Positions 28,395 to 36,418 of a stretch of DNA of 64,000 bases are shown here, one piece after another (within the stretch, counting starts at the first letter, position 1; every line of letters starts with the position of its first letter). The position numbers and the translations under genes are program-made. Under the pieces are notes generated by a model. That model saw nothing but the letters and a program-made list of their open reading frames with translations, had not been told where the DNA came from and did no database searches. This DNA comes from Glycomyces lechevalierae (GTDB lineage: Bacteria > Actinomycetota > Actinomycetes > Mycobacteriales > Micromonosporaceae): positions 62,001 through 126,000 of the forward strand of contig NZ_JAPZVQ010000012.1 of NCBI RefSeq assembly GCF_027622945.1, written 5' to 3'.

Positions 28395-29153
28395 ATGGAC
28401 GTCTGGACGACCGCCGAGGTCGCCCGCCTGGCCGGCGTCTCGGCGCGCACCCTGCGCCACTACGACGCCATCGGCCTGCTCGAGCCCGCCTCCCACGGCC
28501 ACGGCGGCCTGCGCCGCTACGGCAGGCCCGAACTGCTGCGGCTGCAGCAGATCCTCCTGCTCAAACGCCTCGGCCTGCGCCTCGACGTCATCGCCGAGAT
28601 CCTCGAAGGCGACCTCGAACCCGTCGACGCCCTCAAACGCCACGCCGCCGAGCTCGACACCGAACGCTCCCGACTCGACCGCCTCGCGGCCACCGTCGCC
28701 GCGACCATCCGACAACTCGAAGGAGGCCAACCCATGGCACCCGAAACCTGGTTCGGCGGACTCGACCCCGCCACCGAGGCCCAGTACCGCGACGAAGCCC
28801 GCCGGCGCTGGGGCCAGGCCGTCGTCGAACGCGCCTGGAGCACCCTCCAGGACCTCACCCCCGAGGAGCGCCGCGCGATCCCCGAGGCCTTCAACGACAT
28901 CAACACCCGCCTCAACGCCCTCCGCGAAGCGGGCGCACCCGCCGACGGCCCTGCGGCGCAAGCGGTCACGGCCGACCACTACCGGCTCATCGCCGTGCAC
29001 TGGGGCGACGGCCCCAATGCCGAGGCCTACCGCGGCCTCGGCGCCCTCTACACCGACGACCCGCGCTTCAAGGACACCTACGACCAGGTCGCCGACGGCT
29101 TCGCCGCCTACATGCGAGCGGCCATGGACGCCTACGCCGATGCGAACCTCTGA
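28395..29153 (+). CDS. TipA-like MerR-family regulator with TipAS drug-binding domain
   Basis: The 252-residue protein has an N-terminal MerR helix-turn-helix (TTAEVARLAGVSARTLRHYD), a coiled dimerisation helix (about residues 75-110) and a C-terminal TipAS-type domain (about 115-250; WFGGLDPATEAQYRDEARRR, then VADGFAAYMRAAMDAYA). In Streptomyces lividans TipA binds thiopeptides through this domain and activates its own promoter. GAAGGAGCGCC precedes the ATG. The promoter has the MerR layout. An internal in-frame start could give the ligand-binding domain alone. Confidence 0.88.
   Translation: MDVWTTAEVARLAGVSARTLRHYDAIGLLEPASHGHGGLRRYGRPELLRLQQILLLKRLGLRLDVIAEILEGDLEPVDALKRHAAELDTERSRLDRLAATVAATIRQLEGGQPMAPETWFGGLDPATEAQYRDEARRRWGQAVVERAWSTLQDLTPEERRAIPEAFNDINTRLNALREAGAPADGPAAQAVTADHYRLIAVHWGDGPNAEAYRGLGALYTDDPRFKDTYDQVADGFAAYMRAAMDAYADANL
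28734..29153 (+). other. Internal in-frame start giving a TipAS-like short form
   Basis: Met114 of the regulator is preceded 7 nt upstream by AAGGAGG (28720-28726), a better ribosome site than that of most genes here. Translation from it gives a 139-residue protein equal to the ligand-binding domain without the DNA-binding part. S. lividans tipA makes such a short form (TipAS) in excess, which sequesters antibiotic. The sequence supports the same dual output here. Confidence 0.6.
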
Positions 29154-29243
29154 CCCGACGAGTGACCGCGCCGATCGGGCCCCCGCTCGGCGCGGTATCG
29201 GGCAGCGAATCGTAGACACGGACCATGCGCTAGGATCGTGTGT

Positions 29244-29465
29244 ATGACTCGGCACAACATCAATGTCAACGATGAGATCTGGCAGATCGCGGCGGAGTCC
29301 GGGAACGCCAGCGCCTACATCGAGCAGGCCGTGAAGGCGCGCTACCTCAAGGAACTGCGCGACGCAGGCAACGCCGTCGTCGCCGCGATGCCGCAGAAGG
29401 AAGTCGACGACTGGACGGCCTTGGGCATGTCCAGCGTCGATGACGCCCAGGAAGGCCGGAAGTGA
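29244..29465 (+). CDS. Possible antitoxin (ribbon-helix-helix-like small protein)
   Basis: The 73-residue protein begins NINVNDEIWQIAAESGN, a strand-then-helix pattern like ribbon-helix-helix antitoxins. It then has a charged helical tail ending in an acidic/Lys stretch of the kind that binds toxins. TAGGAT (29231-29236) ends 7 nt before the ATG, so the mRNA is probably leaderless. The stop overlaps the next start by 4 nt (GTGA), the usual antitoxin-toxin layout. The identification rests on gene order and pattern only. Confidence 0.5.
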   Translation: MTRHNINVNDEIWQIAAESGNASAYIEQAVKARYLKELRDAGNAVVAAMPQKEVDDWTALGMSSVDDAQEGRK

Positions 29466-29770
29466 GTCACTCTCCCGGGCAGGTCTATCGCTGGTTCGAC
29501 CGCCCCGCCGGTCTTCTCGTGGTGCTCTCCGCGGAGGACAGCAACCGCGACATCGGTCGAGTGACCGTCTGTCCGTTCAATCTGACCGACATGGTCGGGA
29601 ACCTGCCCCAAGCCGCGCGACTCCACAGCCTGCTGCCGTCGCCCGGATACATCGCATGGACGCTCCACTTCACCTTGATCGCCGGTCTGCTCACCGAGCA
29701 CGTCGGCGAAGTCGAGACCGCGCCGCTCTTCGCCGCGCGTTTCGCGCTCGAGGGTCACTTCGGCTTCTAG
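29462..29770 (+). CDS. Possible toxin partner (MazF/PemK-like small protein)
   Basis: The 102-residue protein begins SPGQVYRWFDRPAGLLVVLS, which resembles the first strands of MazF/CcdB-fold toxins (GxVY/W then a strand with small residues). It continues with RVTVCPFNLTD and a LPSPGYIAWTLHFTLI segment compatible with later strands. The usual MazF arginine and threonine catalytic pattern is not clearly present. It is translationally coupled to the preceding putative antitoxin. A non-toxin function cannot be ruled out. Confidence 0.4.
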   Translation: MSHSPGQVYRWFDRPAGLLVVLSAEDSNRDIGRVTVCPFNLTDMVGNLPQAARLHSLLPSPGYIAWTLHFTLIAGLLTEHVGEVETAPLFAARFALEGHFGF

Positions 29771-29835
29771 GCCCCTCTGGCGAGGGGCGGCCCGATCGGG
29801 CCGCACCCGCGGCGGCGCCCGATAGGCTGAGGCGC

Positions 29836-30642
29836 ATGCGCGCACCCCGAATCCTCTACCGCTGGTACGCGAAGCGCTTGCGCCGCAAGCTCAACGCCGA
29901 CCTGCTCCCGGCGCACGTCGCCGTCGCCATGGACGGCAACCGCCGCTGGGCCCGGCAGCAGGGCTTCGACGACCCCGGCATCGGCCACCGCTACGGCGCC
30001 GAACACCTCGACGACCTCCTCGCATGGTGCGCGGGCATCGGCATCGCCCACGTCACCGTCTACGTCGCCTCCACCGACAACCTCACCAAACGCGCCGGCG
30101 GCGAAGTCGCCCACCTGATGTCGATGATCGAGACGATCGTCGCCGAACGCCTCATGCACCCGGGCAACCCGTGGCGCCTGCACCTCGCCGGGCGCCTCGA
30201 CGACCTGCCCGACTCGACCGCGCACGCCCTCGAGACCGCGCGCGACGCGACCGCGGACCGCACCGGCGGGCACCTCACCGTCGCGATCGGCTACGACGGC
30301 CAGGCCGAGATCGTCGACGCCGTCCGGTCCCTCCTGGAGACCGAAGCGGCCCAAGGCGCCACGATCGACGACCTCGCCGAACGACTGACGGCCGCCGACA
30401 TCGGCGCCCACCGGTACACGCCGGACCTGCCCGCGGCCGATCTCATCATCCGCACCAGCGGCGAACGGCGCCTCTCGAGCTTCCTGCTGTGGCAGTCCGC
30501 GGGCGCCGAACTCTCGTTCTGCGACGTCTACTGGCCCGGCTTCCGCCACATCGACTTCCTGCGCGCCCTGCGCGACTACACCGAGCGCCGCCTCACCCGC
30601 CAAGCCGAAGCGGCGCGGCGGGAATCCGCACGCGCCGCTTGA
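29836..30642 (+). CDS. uppS: Isoprenyl diphosphate synthase of the cis (Z) type, UppS family
   Basis: The 268-residue enzyme adds isopentenyl units in cis configuration to an allylic diphosphate. It has the catalytic VAVAMDGNRRWARQQG (Asp about 33), GHRYGAEHLDDLL, YVASTDN and the C-terminal DLIIRTSGERRLSSFLLW, then ELSFCDVYWP. The family conserves R-x-S/G-E-x-R-x-S/N-x-F here. Actinobacteria often have two such enzymes (Z-FPP synthase and long-chain synthase); which one this is cannot be told. TAGGCT ends 7 nt before the ATG, so it is probably leaderless. Confidence 0.92.
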   Translation: MRAPRILYRWYAKRLRRKLNADLLPAHVAVAMDGNRRWARQQGFDDPGIGHRYGAEHLDDLLAWCAGIGIAHVTVYVASTDNLTKRAGGEVAHLMSMIETIVAERLMHPGNPWRLHLAGRLDDLPDSTAHALETARDATADRTGGHLTVAIGYDGQAEIVDAVRSLLETEAAQGATIDDLAERLTAADIGAHRYTPDLPAADLIIRTSGERRLSSFLLWQSAGAELSFCDVYWPGFRHIDFLRALRDYTERRLTRQAEAARRESARAA

Positions 30643-30647
30643 ACCGA

Positions 30648-30667
30648 GCGGCCGGACGACCGGCCGC
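30648..30667. terminator. Hairpin between uppS and the convergent cupin gene
   Basis: GCGGCCGG-ACGA-CCGGCCGC is a perfect 8-bp stem lying 6 bp after uppS and 9 bp after the cupin gene, so it can serve both. There is no T-run. Confidence 0.55.
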
Positions 30668-30675
30668 CGCCGTGC

Positions 30676-31053
30676 CTATGCGGTCCACGGGGGGATGATT
30701 TTCGCGTCCTCCTTGCCGGGCATGTAGGCGCGCATGCCGGCCGGGCCGGTGCAGATCGCGGTGAAGCCGTCCGGGCCGGGGGTGAACTGGCGGGCCGCGT
30801 CGGCGGCGATCACGATCGTGTCGCCCGCGCCCAGCTCGGCGGACTCGCCCTCGACGGTCACGGCGACCGCGCCGTCGAGGATCGCCCAGACCTGCTCGGC
30901 GTCGATGTAGTGCAGGGGACCGGCGGTCCCGGCGACGGCCTCGACCTTCCAGATCGGCGCGGCCGCGCCGCCGAGGTCGGGGGAGGCGAAGGTGGTCATG
31001 ACGCCGGCGGGGGTCTCGGAACGGCGGGATTCGGTGCTGCGGACGATACGCAA
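30676..31053 (-). CDS. Cupin-domain protein
   Basis: The 125-residue protein has a single cupin barrel with motif 1 around GPLHYIDAEQVWAILDGAVA and motif 2 around GAGDTIVIAADAARQF. The usual metal-binding His residues are only partly kept (one His, one Gln/Glu in motif 1), so it may be a binding rather than catalytic cupin. I chose a TTG start at 31053 because AGGAG lies 7 nt upstream and the longer frame crosses the divergent operator. It is divergent from a MarR gene and probably its target. Confidence 0.75.
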   Translation of the reverse strand: MRIVRSTESRRSETPAGVMTTFASPDLGGAAAPIWKVEAVAGTAGPLHYIDAEQVWAILDGAVAVTVEGESAELGAGDTIVIAADAARQFTPGPDGFTAICTGPAGMRAYMPGKEDAKIIPPWTA

Positions 31054-31072
31054 GAGGAGTCTCCTAAGATGG

Positions 31073-31106
31073 ACAACGTGGTTACCCATATAGTAAACCA
31101 GGTTGT
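31073..31106. promoter_or_regulatory. MarR-type operator in the cupin/MarR divergent gap
   Basis: The arms ACAACGTGGTTAC (31073-31085) and GTAAACCAGGTTGT (31093-31106) are inverted complements except for one mismatch and one extra base, around CCATATA. The core TGGTTnAC...GTAAACCA resembles MarR-family sites. A -10-like TATAGT (31089-31094) for the MarR gene lies in the centre, so binding would block both genes. Confidence 0.7.
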
Positions 31107-31111
31107 CGAAC

Positions 31112-31585
31112 ATGGCTGAGGCGACCCCCGGATACGAACTCCCGCTGCAGCTCTTCGCCGCATTCCGCACCATCATCGACGCCGCCCACGCCGACCTCGC
31201 CGAGGCCGGCCACCCGGACGTGAAACCCATGCACGGCTTCGTCTTCCAAGCCATCGGCGCCCGCGGCACCACCGCCGTCGAACTCGGCGTCCGCCTCGGC
31301 GTCAGCAAACAGGCCGCCGGGAAGACCATCGCCGGCCTCGAGAAGCAGGGCTACGTCGAACGCGCCACCGACCCCGGCGACGCGCGCCGCAAGATCGTGC
31401 GCCTCACCGCCAAAGGCATCGACATGCTCACCGTCTCCGCCCGCAGCTTCGACCGGATCCAGGCCCAATGGGCCGAGACCGTCGGCCCCGAACGCCTCGC
31501 CGCGCTCCAAGCCGACCTGCGCGCCCTCGCCCCCGGCGAACTGTTCCGCCTCGACGTCCCCGGCTGGTTCAACGGCGAACGCTGA
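31112..31585 (+). CDS. MarR-family transcriptional regulator
   Basis: The 157-residue protein has a winged helix (TTAVELGVRLGVSKQAAGKT, then GLEKQGYVERATDPGDARRK) typical of MarR. It is divergent from the cupin gene across a long inverted repeat and probably represses both. The effector is unknown. I used the ATG at 31112; a TTG at 31103 lies within the operator. Its 3' end overlaps the convergent phzF-like gene by 17 nt. Confidence 0.87.
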   Translation: MAEATPGYELPLQLFAAFRTIIDAAHADLAEAGHPDVKPMHGFVFQAIGARGTTAVELGVRLGVSKQAAGKTIAGLEKQGYVERATDPGDARRKIVRLTAKGIDMLTVSARSFDRIQAQWAETVGPERLAALQADLRALAPGELFRLDVPGWFNGER

Positions 31586-32417
31586 CGCATACGACCGCTC
31601 CGCCGCTCAGCCACACCCCGCCCGCCCGCGGCTCGGCCCCGACCACCGCCGGACGACCCAGCGCCGCACCCATCACGACCTCGACCGCGACCCCCAGGTG
31701 CGCCGCGAGGCACGCCACCGAGTTCGCGTTCGCCACATCCTCGTCCACCCCGATCGACGGCGCGAACATCCGCGCCGCGAACCGCCCCGCCGCCGGCGCG
31801 TACACGAAGCAGCCCAAGTACCCCGCCGCATCGCACGCCGCCCGCAGCGCCCCGAAGTCCGGCCCCAGACCCGCCAGCGCGGCAACGTCCGCCACCGGCA
31901 CGAGCAGGCGTTCGCGGCCGGTGCCCGCGACGCGCGCGGCCCGGTCGGCGCCCAGCGCGGCCAGGACCGGACCGGTCTCGTCCGGGCCGGGATCGCGCAT
32001 GGCGACCGGCCCGGCATCGAAGGCAACGTCGAAGGCCGCCCGGTAGCCGGTCGCGTGCGCCTCGGCGCTGCCCCCGGCAGCGCCGGCCTCGGCAGTGCTG
32101 GCCTCGACCGTGCCGTCGAAGCGGCGCCCGCCCGCCGCGAGCCGGAACGCACCCGGGCCCGTACGGTCGGCGGCCCACGCGAGCGCGGCGATCGTCCCGT
32201 GGCCGCACGCGGGCAGTTCCCCTGCGGCCGTGAAGAACCGCAGCCCGAGCGTCCCGGTCTCGCGGGTGTCGACGAAGACCGCGTGCGAAGCGCCGTATCG
32301 GCCGGGGAGTGCGCGCCGTTCGGCGTCGGTGAACGGTCCCTCGGCGAGCACGGCCGTCGGACTGCCGCCTTCGCCCGCGCGCGTGCAGGCGCGGACGACC
32401 GCCACCGGGCCCGTCAT
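31569..32417 (-). CDS. PhzF-family isomerase/epimerase-like protein
   Basis: The 282-residue protein is related to PhzF (diaminopimelate-epimerase fold). It shows GSPTAVLAEG near the N-terminus, then ASHAVFVDT, RFFTAAGELPACGHGTIAAL (the usual conserved GHGT area) and GVDEDVANANSVACLAAHL at the C-terminal half. Family members isomerise small acids, but most are uncharacterised. It begins 34 bp after the TPR-like gene and may be the last gene of the siderophore-type operon. Ala-rich insertions near residue 105 are unusual. Confidence 0.8.
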   Translation of the reverse strand: MTGPVAVVRACTRAGEGGSPTAVLAEGPFTDAERRALPGRYGASHAVFVDTRETGTLGLRFFTAAGELPACGHGTIAALAWAADRTGPGAFRLAAGGRRFDGTVEASTAEAGAAGGSAEAHATGYRAAFDVAFDAGPVAMRDPGPDETGPVLAALGADRAARVAGTGRERLLVPVADVAALAGLGPDFGALRAACDAAGYLGCFVYAPAAGRFAARMFAPSIGVDEDVANANSVACLAAHLGVAVEVVMGAALGRPAVVGAEPRAGGVWLSGGAVVCVSVRR

Positions 32418-32451
32418 CGCCGACCGCCCGCCGCGTCCCGCGCCACCGCCG

Positions 32452-33657
32452 TCACGGCCGCCGGTCCCCGTAGGCCGCGACGAAGCGGTGGGCGGCGATG
32501 ACGAGCGGCTCGTGGTCGCCCGCCGCGTGCCGCTTGCGCAGCCGGTCGCACAGCTCCGCGAGCGCCGTCGCGAGGTCGGCCAGGATCGGGCCCTGCTTGC
32601 CGGTCGCGGTGAGCGCCATGAGCATCGCCAGCCACGCGGGCCCGTGGTCGCGGAAGTTCAGCCGCAGGTTGCGCTCGCCGAGGCGGTCGGCGGCGGCGAG
32701 CAGGTAGTGCACCTCGGTCGCGATGCGCCACGCGAGGTTCGGATGCGTCGAGGCGAGCACGTCCACGGCCGGTTCGGCGGCATGGAGCGCGACAGCGGCG
32801 AGCCCGGGATCGCAGCGGGCGCTGATCGTCGCCGGGGCCTCGTGCCCGGCCGGGTCCGGGCACAGCCGCTCGATCAGGCGCGGGTCGAGGAACGCGCCCA
32901 TGCGCATCGCCGTCTCCAACGCCGCGCGCAGCGTCAACGGAATCGGCGCCGTCGGCGGCGCGGTACCGGGGAAGTGCCGGGCGAGGAGGTCGGCCGCGAT
33001 CTGCGCGTGCGCGGCCCGGCCGGCCGCCGCGTGCAGGGCCGCGGCCAGACGCAGGCTGTCGCGCAGCAGCCCGGCCGTCGCGTCCAACCCGATGCTCTCC
33101 GCGCCGAACCCGCCCGTCGCGGCATGGCGCGCGGCGATGAGCATCCGCGCGGCCTGATCGGCCGCACCGACCGCCAGATCCGGATCGGCGGCACGGGCAT
33201 AGACCCGGGCGGCCCGCGCGATCGCGTCCGCCAACGTCGTGAACCCCGGGCTCCCCGGATCCGCCGCGTCCACGTCGTCCAGCAGCCCCAGCGCCGCATC
33301 GGCCTCGGTCGCGGCCGTCATGAGCCGCCCCGCACCCGCGGCCGCCTCGGACAAGTCCAATCGCGCCGCGGCGTGCTCCACCGGACCGGCCTGCAGCCCG
33401 GCCGTGATCGCCACCCGCTCACGCTGCGCCGCATACGCTTCGCCGATCTCGCCCACGGCCGTGTGCGAGGCCGCCCGATCGGCCAGGAGCTCCGCGAAGT
33501 CGCTGCGCGTCCCCCGGTCCTCCGGGTGCACGGCCAGGCAGCCGCGGAACTCCGCCTCGGCGTGCGCATAGACGGCAAGGGCGCCTTGATGGTTGCCCGC
33601 AGCGGCCAGCTTCGCGGCATCGCGGTGCGTCCGTCGGGCATGGCGCCGATTGGGCAT
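32452..33657 (-). CDS. Helical-repeat (TPR-like) protein of unknown function
   Basis: The 401-residue, Ala-rich soluble protein is made of regularly spaced helix pairs (for example AAKLAAAGNHQGALAVYAHA near the N-terminus), consistent with tetratricopeptide-type repeats. It has no signal peptide and I recognise no enzyme motif. It lies 112 bp after the synthetase-decarboxylase fusion gene and 34 bp before the PhzF-like gene on the same strand, so co-transcription is likely. A scaffolding role in that pathway would be guesswork. Confidence 0.55.
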   Translation of the reverse strand: MPNRRHARRTHRDAAKLAAAGNHQGALAVYAHAEAEFRGCLAVHPEDRGTRSDFAELLADRAASHTAVGEIGEAYAAQRERVAITAGLQAGPVEHAAARLDLSEAAAGAGRLMTAATEADAALGLLDDVDAADPGSPGFTTLADAIARAARVYARAADPDLAVGAADQAARMLIAARHAATGGFGAESIGLDATAGLLRDSLRLAAALHAAAGRAAHAQIAADLLARHFPGTAPPTAPIPLTLRAALETAMRMGAFLDPRLIERLCPDPAGHEAPATISARCDPGLAAVALHAAEPAVDVLASTHPNLAWRIATEVHYLLAAADRLGERNLRLNFRDHGPAWLAMLMALTATGKQGPILADLATALAELCDRLRKRHAAGDHEPLVIAAHRFVAAYGDRRP

Positions 33658-33769
33658 GCGGACTCCTCAACGAGGGATCGAGGCGATCGAGCACGCCGCC
33701 CAGGCAGGCGGCGCGTCGGCTTCGGGCCCTTCATCGTAGACGCACCGCACTCGCGCGCGGATCCGCCGA

Positions 33770-36418
33770 TCAGCCGATGACGACCTGCTCGGGCCCCGGA
33801 TGCCCCAGGAACCGGTCGTGCGAGATCTCCCACCCGTACGCCCCGGCATTCGCGAACACCAGGCGGTCCCCGACGGCGAGCGACGCCACGCGCTGGCCGC
33901 CGTTGAGGACGTCCCTCGGGGTGCACAGCTCACCGCACACCCGCACCTCCACATCGGACCACACCGGGCCCGGGCGCGGCCCGGGCACCACCGTGAACGG
34001 ATGCGAATACCCCCACGCGGCCGGCAGCCGGAAATGGTGCGTCCCGCCCCGCACCACCGCGAACGCCTGGCCCCGAACGGTCTTGAGATCCACGACCTCC
34101 GCCACGTACCAGCCCGCCGGCGCCGCCACGTACCGGCCCGGCTCGAACACCAGCTCCGCCCCGCCCGTCTCGACGCCCCGCAGGCCCTCGGCCAGCGCGG
34201 CCAGATCGATCCGCGACCCGCGCGGATCCGCGCCGAGCCCGCCGCCGACGTTCACGTACCGCAGCGCGAAACCCCGCGCCGCCGACCGCGACCACGCCAC
34301 GGCGTCGCGCACATGCCACGCGTACGCCTCGGCCTCAAGGCAGTTCGACACCGCGTGCAGATGGAACCCCACCAGGTCCAGCCCCAGACCCAGCGCACGG
34401 TCGACCGCCGCCGGCACCTCCGCCTCGTCGATGCCGAACGGCGTCGGCACCCCCGTCATCTGGTGCGTCCCCGGCAGCGCCCGCCCCCGGTTGACCCGCA
34501 GCGCGACCGGCCCGGTGAACCCGGCCGCCGCGAGCCCGTCGAGCTCGCGCACGCTCTCGGCGTGCATCCACAACGGCACCTCGCACGCCGCCGCCGCGGC
34601 CAGATCCGCCGGGGTCTTCGCCGGACCCGAGAACGCCAGCCGCGCGGCCCCGGCGGCCCGGGCGGCGGCCAGCTCCCCGCCGGAGGCGCACTCGACGCCG
34701 TCCGCGGCCAGCACCGCGGCGGCCAGCACCGCCGGGTTCGCGCAGGCCTTCATCGCGTACAGCACCGTGTGCCCCAGCGCCTCCCGCACCGACGCGAGGT
34801 GCGCGGTGGTCCCGGCCGGGTCGTAGATCCACGCGCTGGCGGGGGAGCGCAGGGCCCGGACGTGCCGGTCGAGCGTGGGGTGCTCATGGATGCGGCTGGT
34901 GGCGAGGGGGTTGTCCACGGGGGTCTCGATCTCCTCGCCCGGGTGCAGGCGCATGGTCAGGAGGGCTTTGGTCGGTTGGCGCGGGGCGAGGTAGGCGTCC
35001 CTTTCGGCCGTCGAGAGGCGGTCGCGGAGCTCGTCGGCGAGGTCGGCCCAGAACGCGGCCCCGTCGAGGCCGAGGTCGCGTTCGAGGACGGCGACGAGGG
35101 CCGCGAAGTGGTTCTGGAACAGCGTGTACGCGACCTTCGCGCGCACCTGGTCCATGCTCGCGGCGTCGACCGGGCTGCCTTGGGGCAGTTCGAGGTCCCA
35201 CGGGAGGGTCGGCAGGTGGATGCGGGCGCCGCCGAGGTCGCGGGAGACGGGGAAGACCGGGTGGGGTCCGCGCATCGCGACGATGCTGTTCTGCAGGTGC
35301 GCCTCGAGGCCGATGCCGGCTTCGGCCTTGGTGAGCACCGGGTGGGCGAACAGGCGCGCGTAGGCGCGGATCCACGCGTCCGGGTCGCCGGACCACCGCG
35401 CGTATTCGGCGGCGAGGCTCATCCCGGTCACCGGTGAGGTCGCGGTGAGGGCGGTGGCGGGGACGTAGACGAGGTCGCGCGGTTCGATGCCGGTGAGCGG
35501 GGAGCGGGCGAGCGCGGTGAGGTCGCGCGAGCCGGGCAGCCAGGCCCCGGCGGTGTCGGCGAGGATGCGGTGCTCGGATTCGAGCCCGTTGTGGCCGATG
35601 CGGTTGACGGCGAGGAGCAGCGCGGACAGGCGCGGGCCCAGCAGCGCGGTCGCGGGGGAGATGTCGCGCCGCGTGGAGGTGATGTGGATGCCCAACGCCA
35701 GCTTGAAGAACCCGGGCGCGTCGTGCCCGGCGAGGGTGCGGATGGCGGCGGTGGGCCAGGCCGGGACCGTCTCGTCCATGACGCGCAGCCGCCCGGACGC
35801 GAACAGGTCCCGGTGCCCGGGGAGGATCCGGTGCTCGAGCTGCCACGGGTGGACCGGGAGCACCGGGTCGGGCAGGTCCAGGCCGCGCAGCATCGGGTGG
35901 TTGCGGAAGTCGTCGCCGGAGCGTTCGAGGACGCCGGCGCGGTCGGCGACGAGCCGGATCCGGATCGGCCGGGTCGCCTCCAGGTCGTACCGCTCCCGGT
36001 CGCGGCGGTCCCAGCCGAGGCGGGTCCGCGCGCACGGATGCAGTTGGTGCCCTTCGGTGGCCAGGGTCTCGAGCAGCCGCGCCGTGGTATGGACGTCGCG
36101 GCCGCACGCGGCGACGAGTTCGGCGAGGGTCCCGGCCCCGGCCCGGCCCGCCAGCGCGGCGAGGTGGCGGCTGCGCCGTTCGGCGCGCGTCCGCGCGTGC
36201 GCGAGGCCTTCGCGGGCGGACTGCAGCTCGGCGGCCAGGTGCTCGGGCACGGGCCCGGCGATGATCGCTTCGAGGGTCTTGACCGGGTCCTCGTCGGGCC
36301 CGTCGACGTCGAGCTGGTTGAACGCCCGCTCCACGGCGCGTTCGGGTCTGGGGCGGTCGCGGTATCCGGCGAGGTTCTCGCGCCAGGCGGCGGCCTTGAT
36401 CTGCGAGGCGAGGTTCAC
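33770..36418 (-). CDS. Fusion of an IucA/IucC-type siderophore synthetase with a PLP-dependent decarboxylase
   Basis: The 882-residue protein joins two enzymes. Residues 1 to about 505 are an NRPS-independent siderophore synthetase with GHQLHPCARTRLG, VLPVHPWQLEHRILPGH, KLALGIHITSTRRDIS, EAHLQNSIVAMRG and ISRDLGG-like VSRDLGGAR, the ATP- and citrate-binding signatures. Residues about 520-882 form an alanine-racemase-fold decarboxylase with the PLP Lys in LYAMKACANP (about K557), FHLHAVSNC, VNVGGGLGADPRG, FEPGRYVAAPAG and VCGELCTPRD. Separate proteins of these kinds act together in staphyloferrin B synthesis (SbnE/F and SbnH). Here they are one chain. The GTG start overlaps the first synthetase stop (GTGA). 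Confidence 0.9.
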   Translation of the reverse strand: MNLASQIKAAAWRENLAGYRDRPRPERAVERAFNQLDVDGPDEDPVKTLEAIIAGPVPEHLAAELQSAREGLAHARTRAERRSRHLAALAGRAGAGTLAELVAACGRDVHTTARLLETLATEGHQLHPCARTRLGWDRRDRERYDLEATRPIRIRLVADRAGVLERSGDDFRNHPMLRGLDLPDPVLPVHPWQLEHRILPGHRDLFASGRLRVMDETVPAWPTAAIRTLAGHDAPGFFKLALGIHITSTRRDISPATALLGPRLSALLLAVNRIGHNGLESEHRILADTAGAWLPGSRDLTALARSPLTGIEPRDLVYVPATALTATSPVTGMSLAAEYARWSGDPDAWIRAYARLFAHPVLTKAEAGIGLEAHLQNSIVAMRGPHPVFPVSRDLGGARIHLPTLPWDLELPQGSPVDAASMDQVRAKVAYTLFQNHFAALVAVLERDLGLDGAAFWADLADELRDRLSTAERDAYLAPRQPTKALLTMRLHPGEEIETPVDNPLATSRIHEHPTLDRHVRALRSPASAWIYDPAGTTAHLASVREALGHTVLYAMKACANPAVLAAAVLAADGVECASGGELAAARAAGAARLAFSGPAKTPADLAAAAACEVPLWMHAESVRELDGLAAAGFTGPVALRVNRGRALPGTHQMTGVPTPFGIDEAEVPAAVDRALGLGLDLVGFHLHAVSNCLEAEAYAWHVRDAVAWSRSAARGFALRYVNVGGGLGADPRGSRIDLAALAEGLRGVETGGAELVFEPGRYVAAPAGWYVAEVVDLKTVRGQAFAVVRGGTHHFRLPAAWGYSHPFTVVPGPRPGPVWSDVEVRVCGELCTPRDVLNGGQRVASLAVGDRLVFANAGAYGWEISHDRFLGHPGPEQVVIG

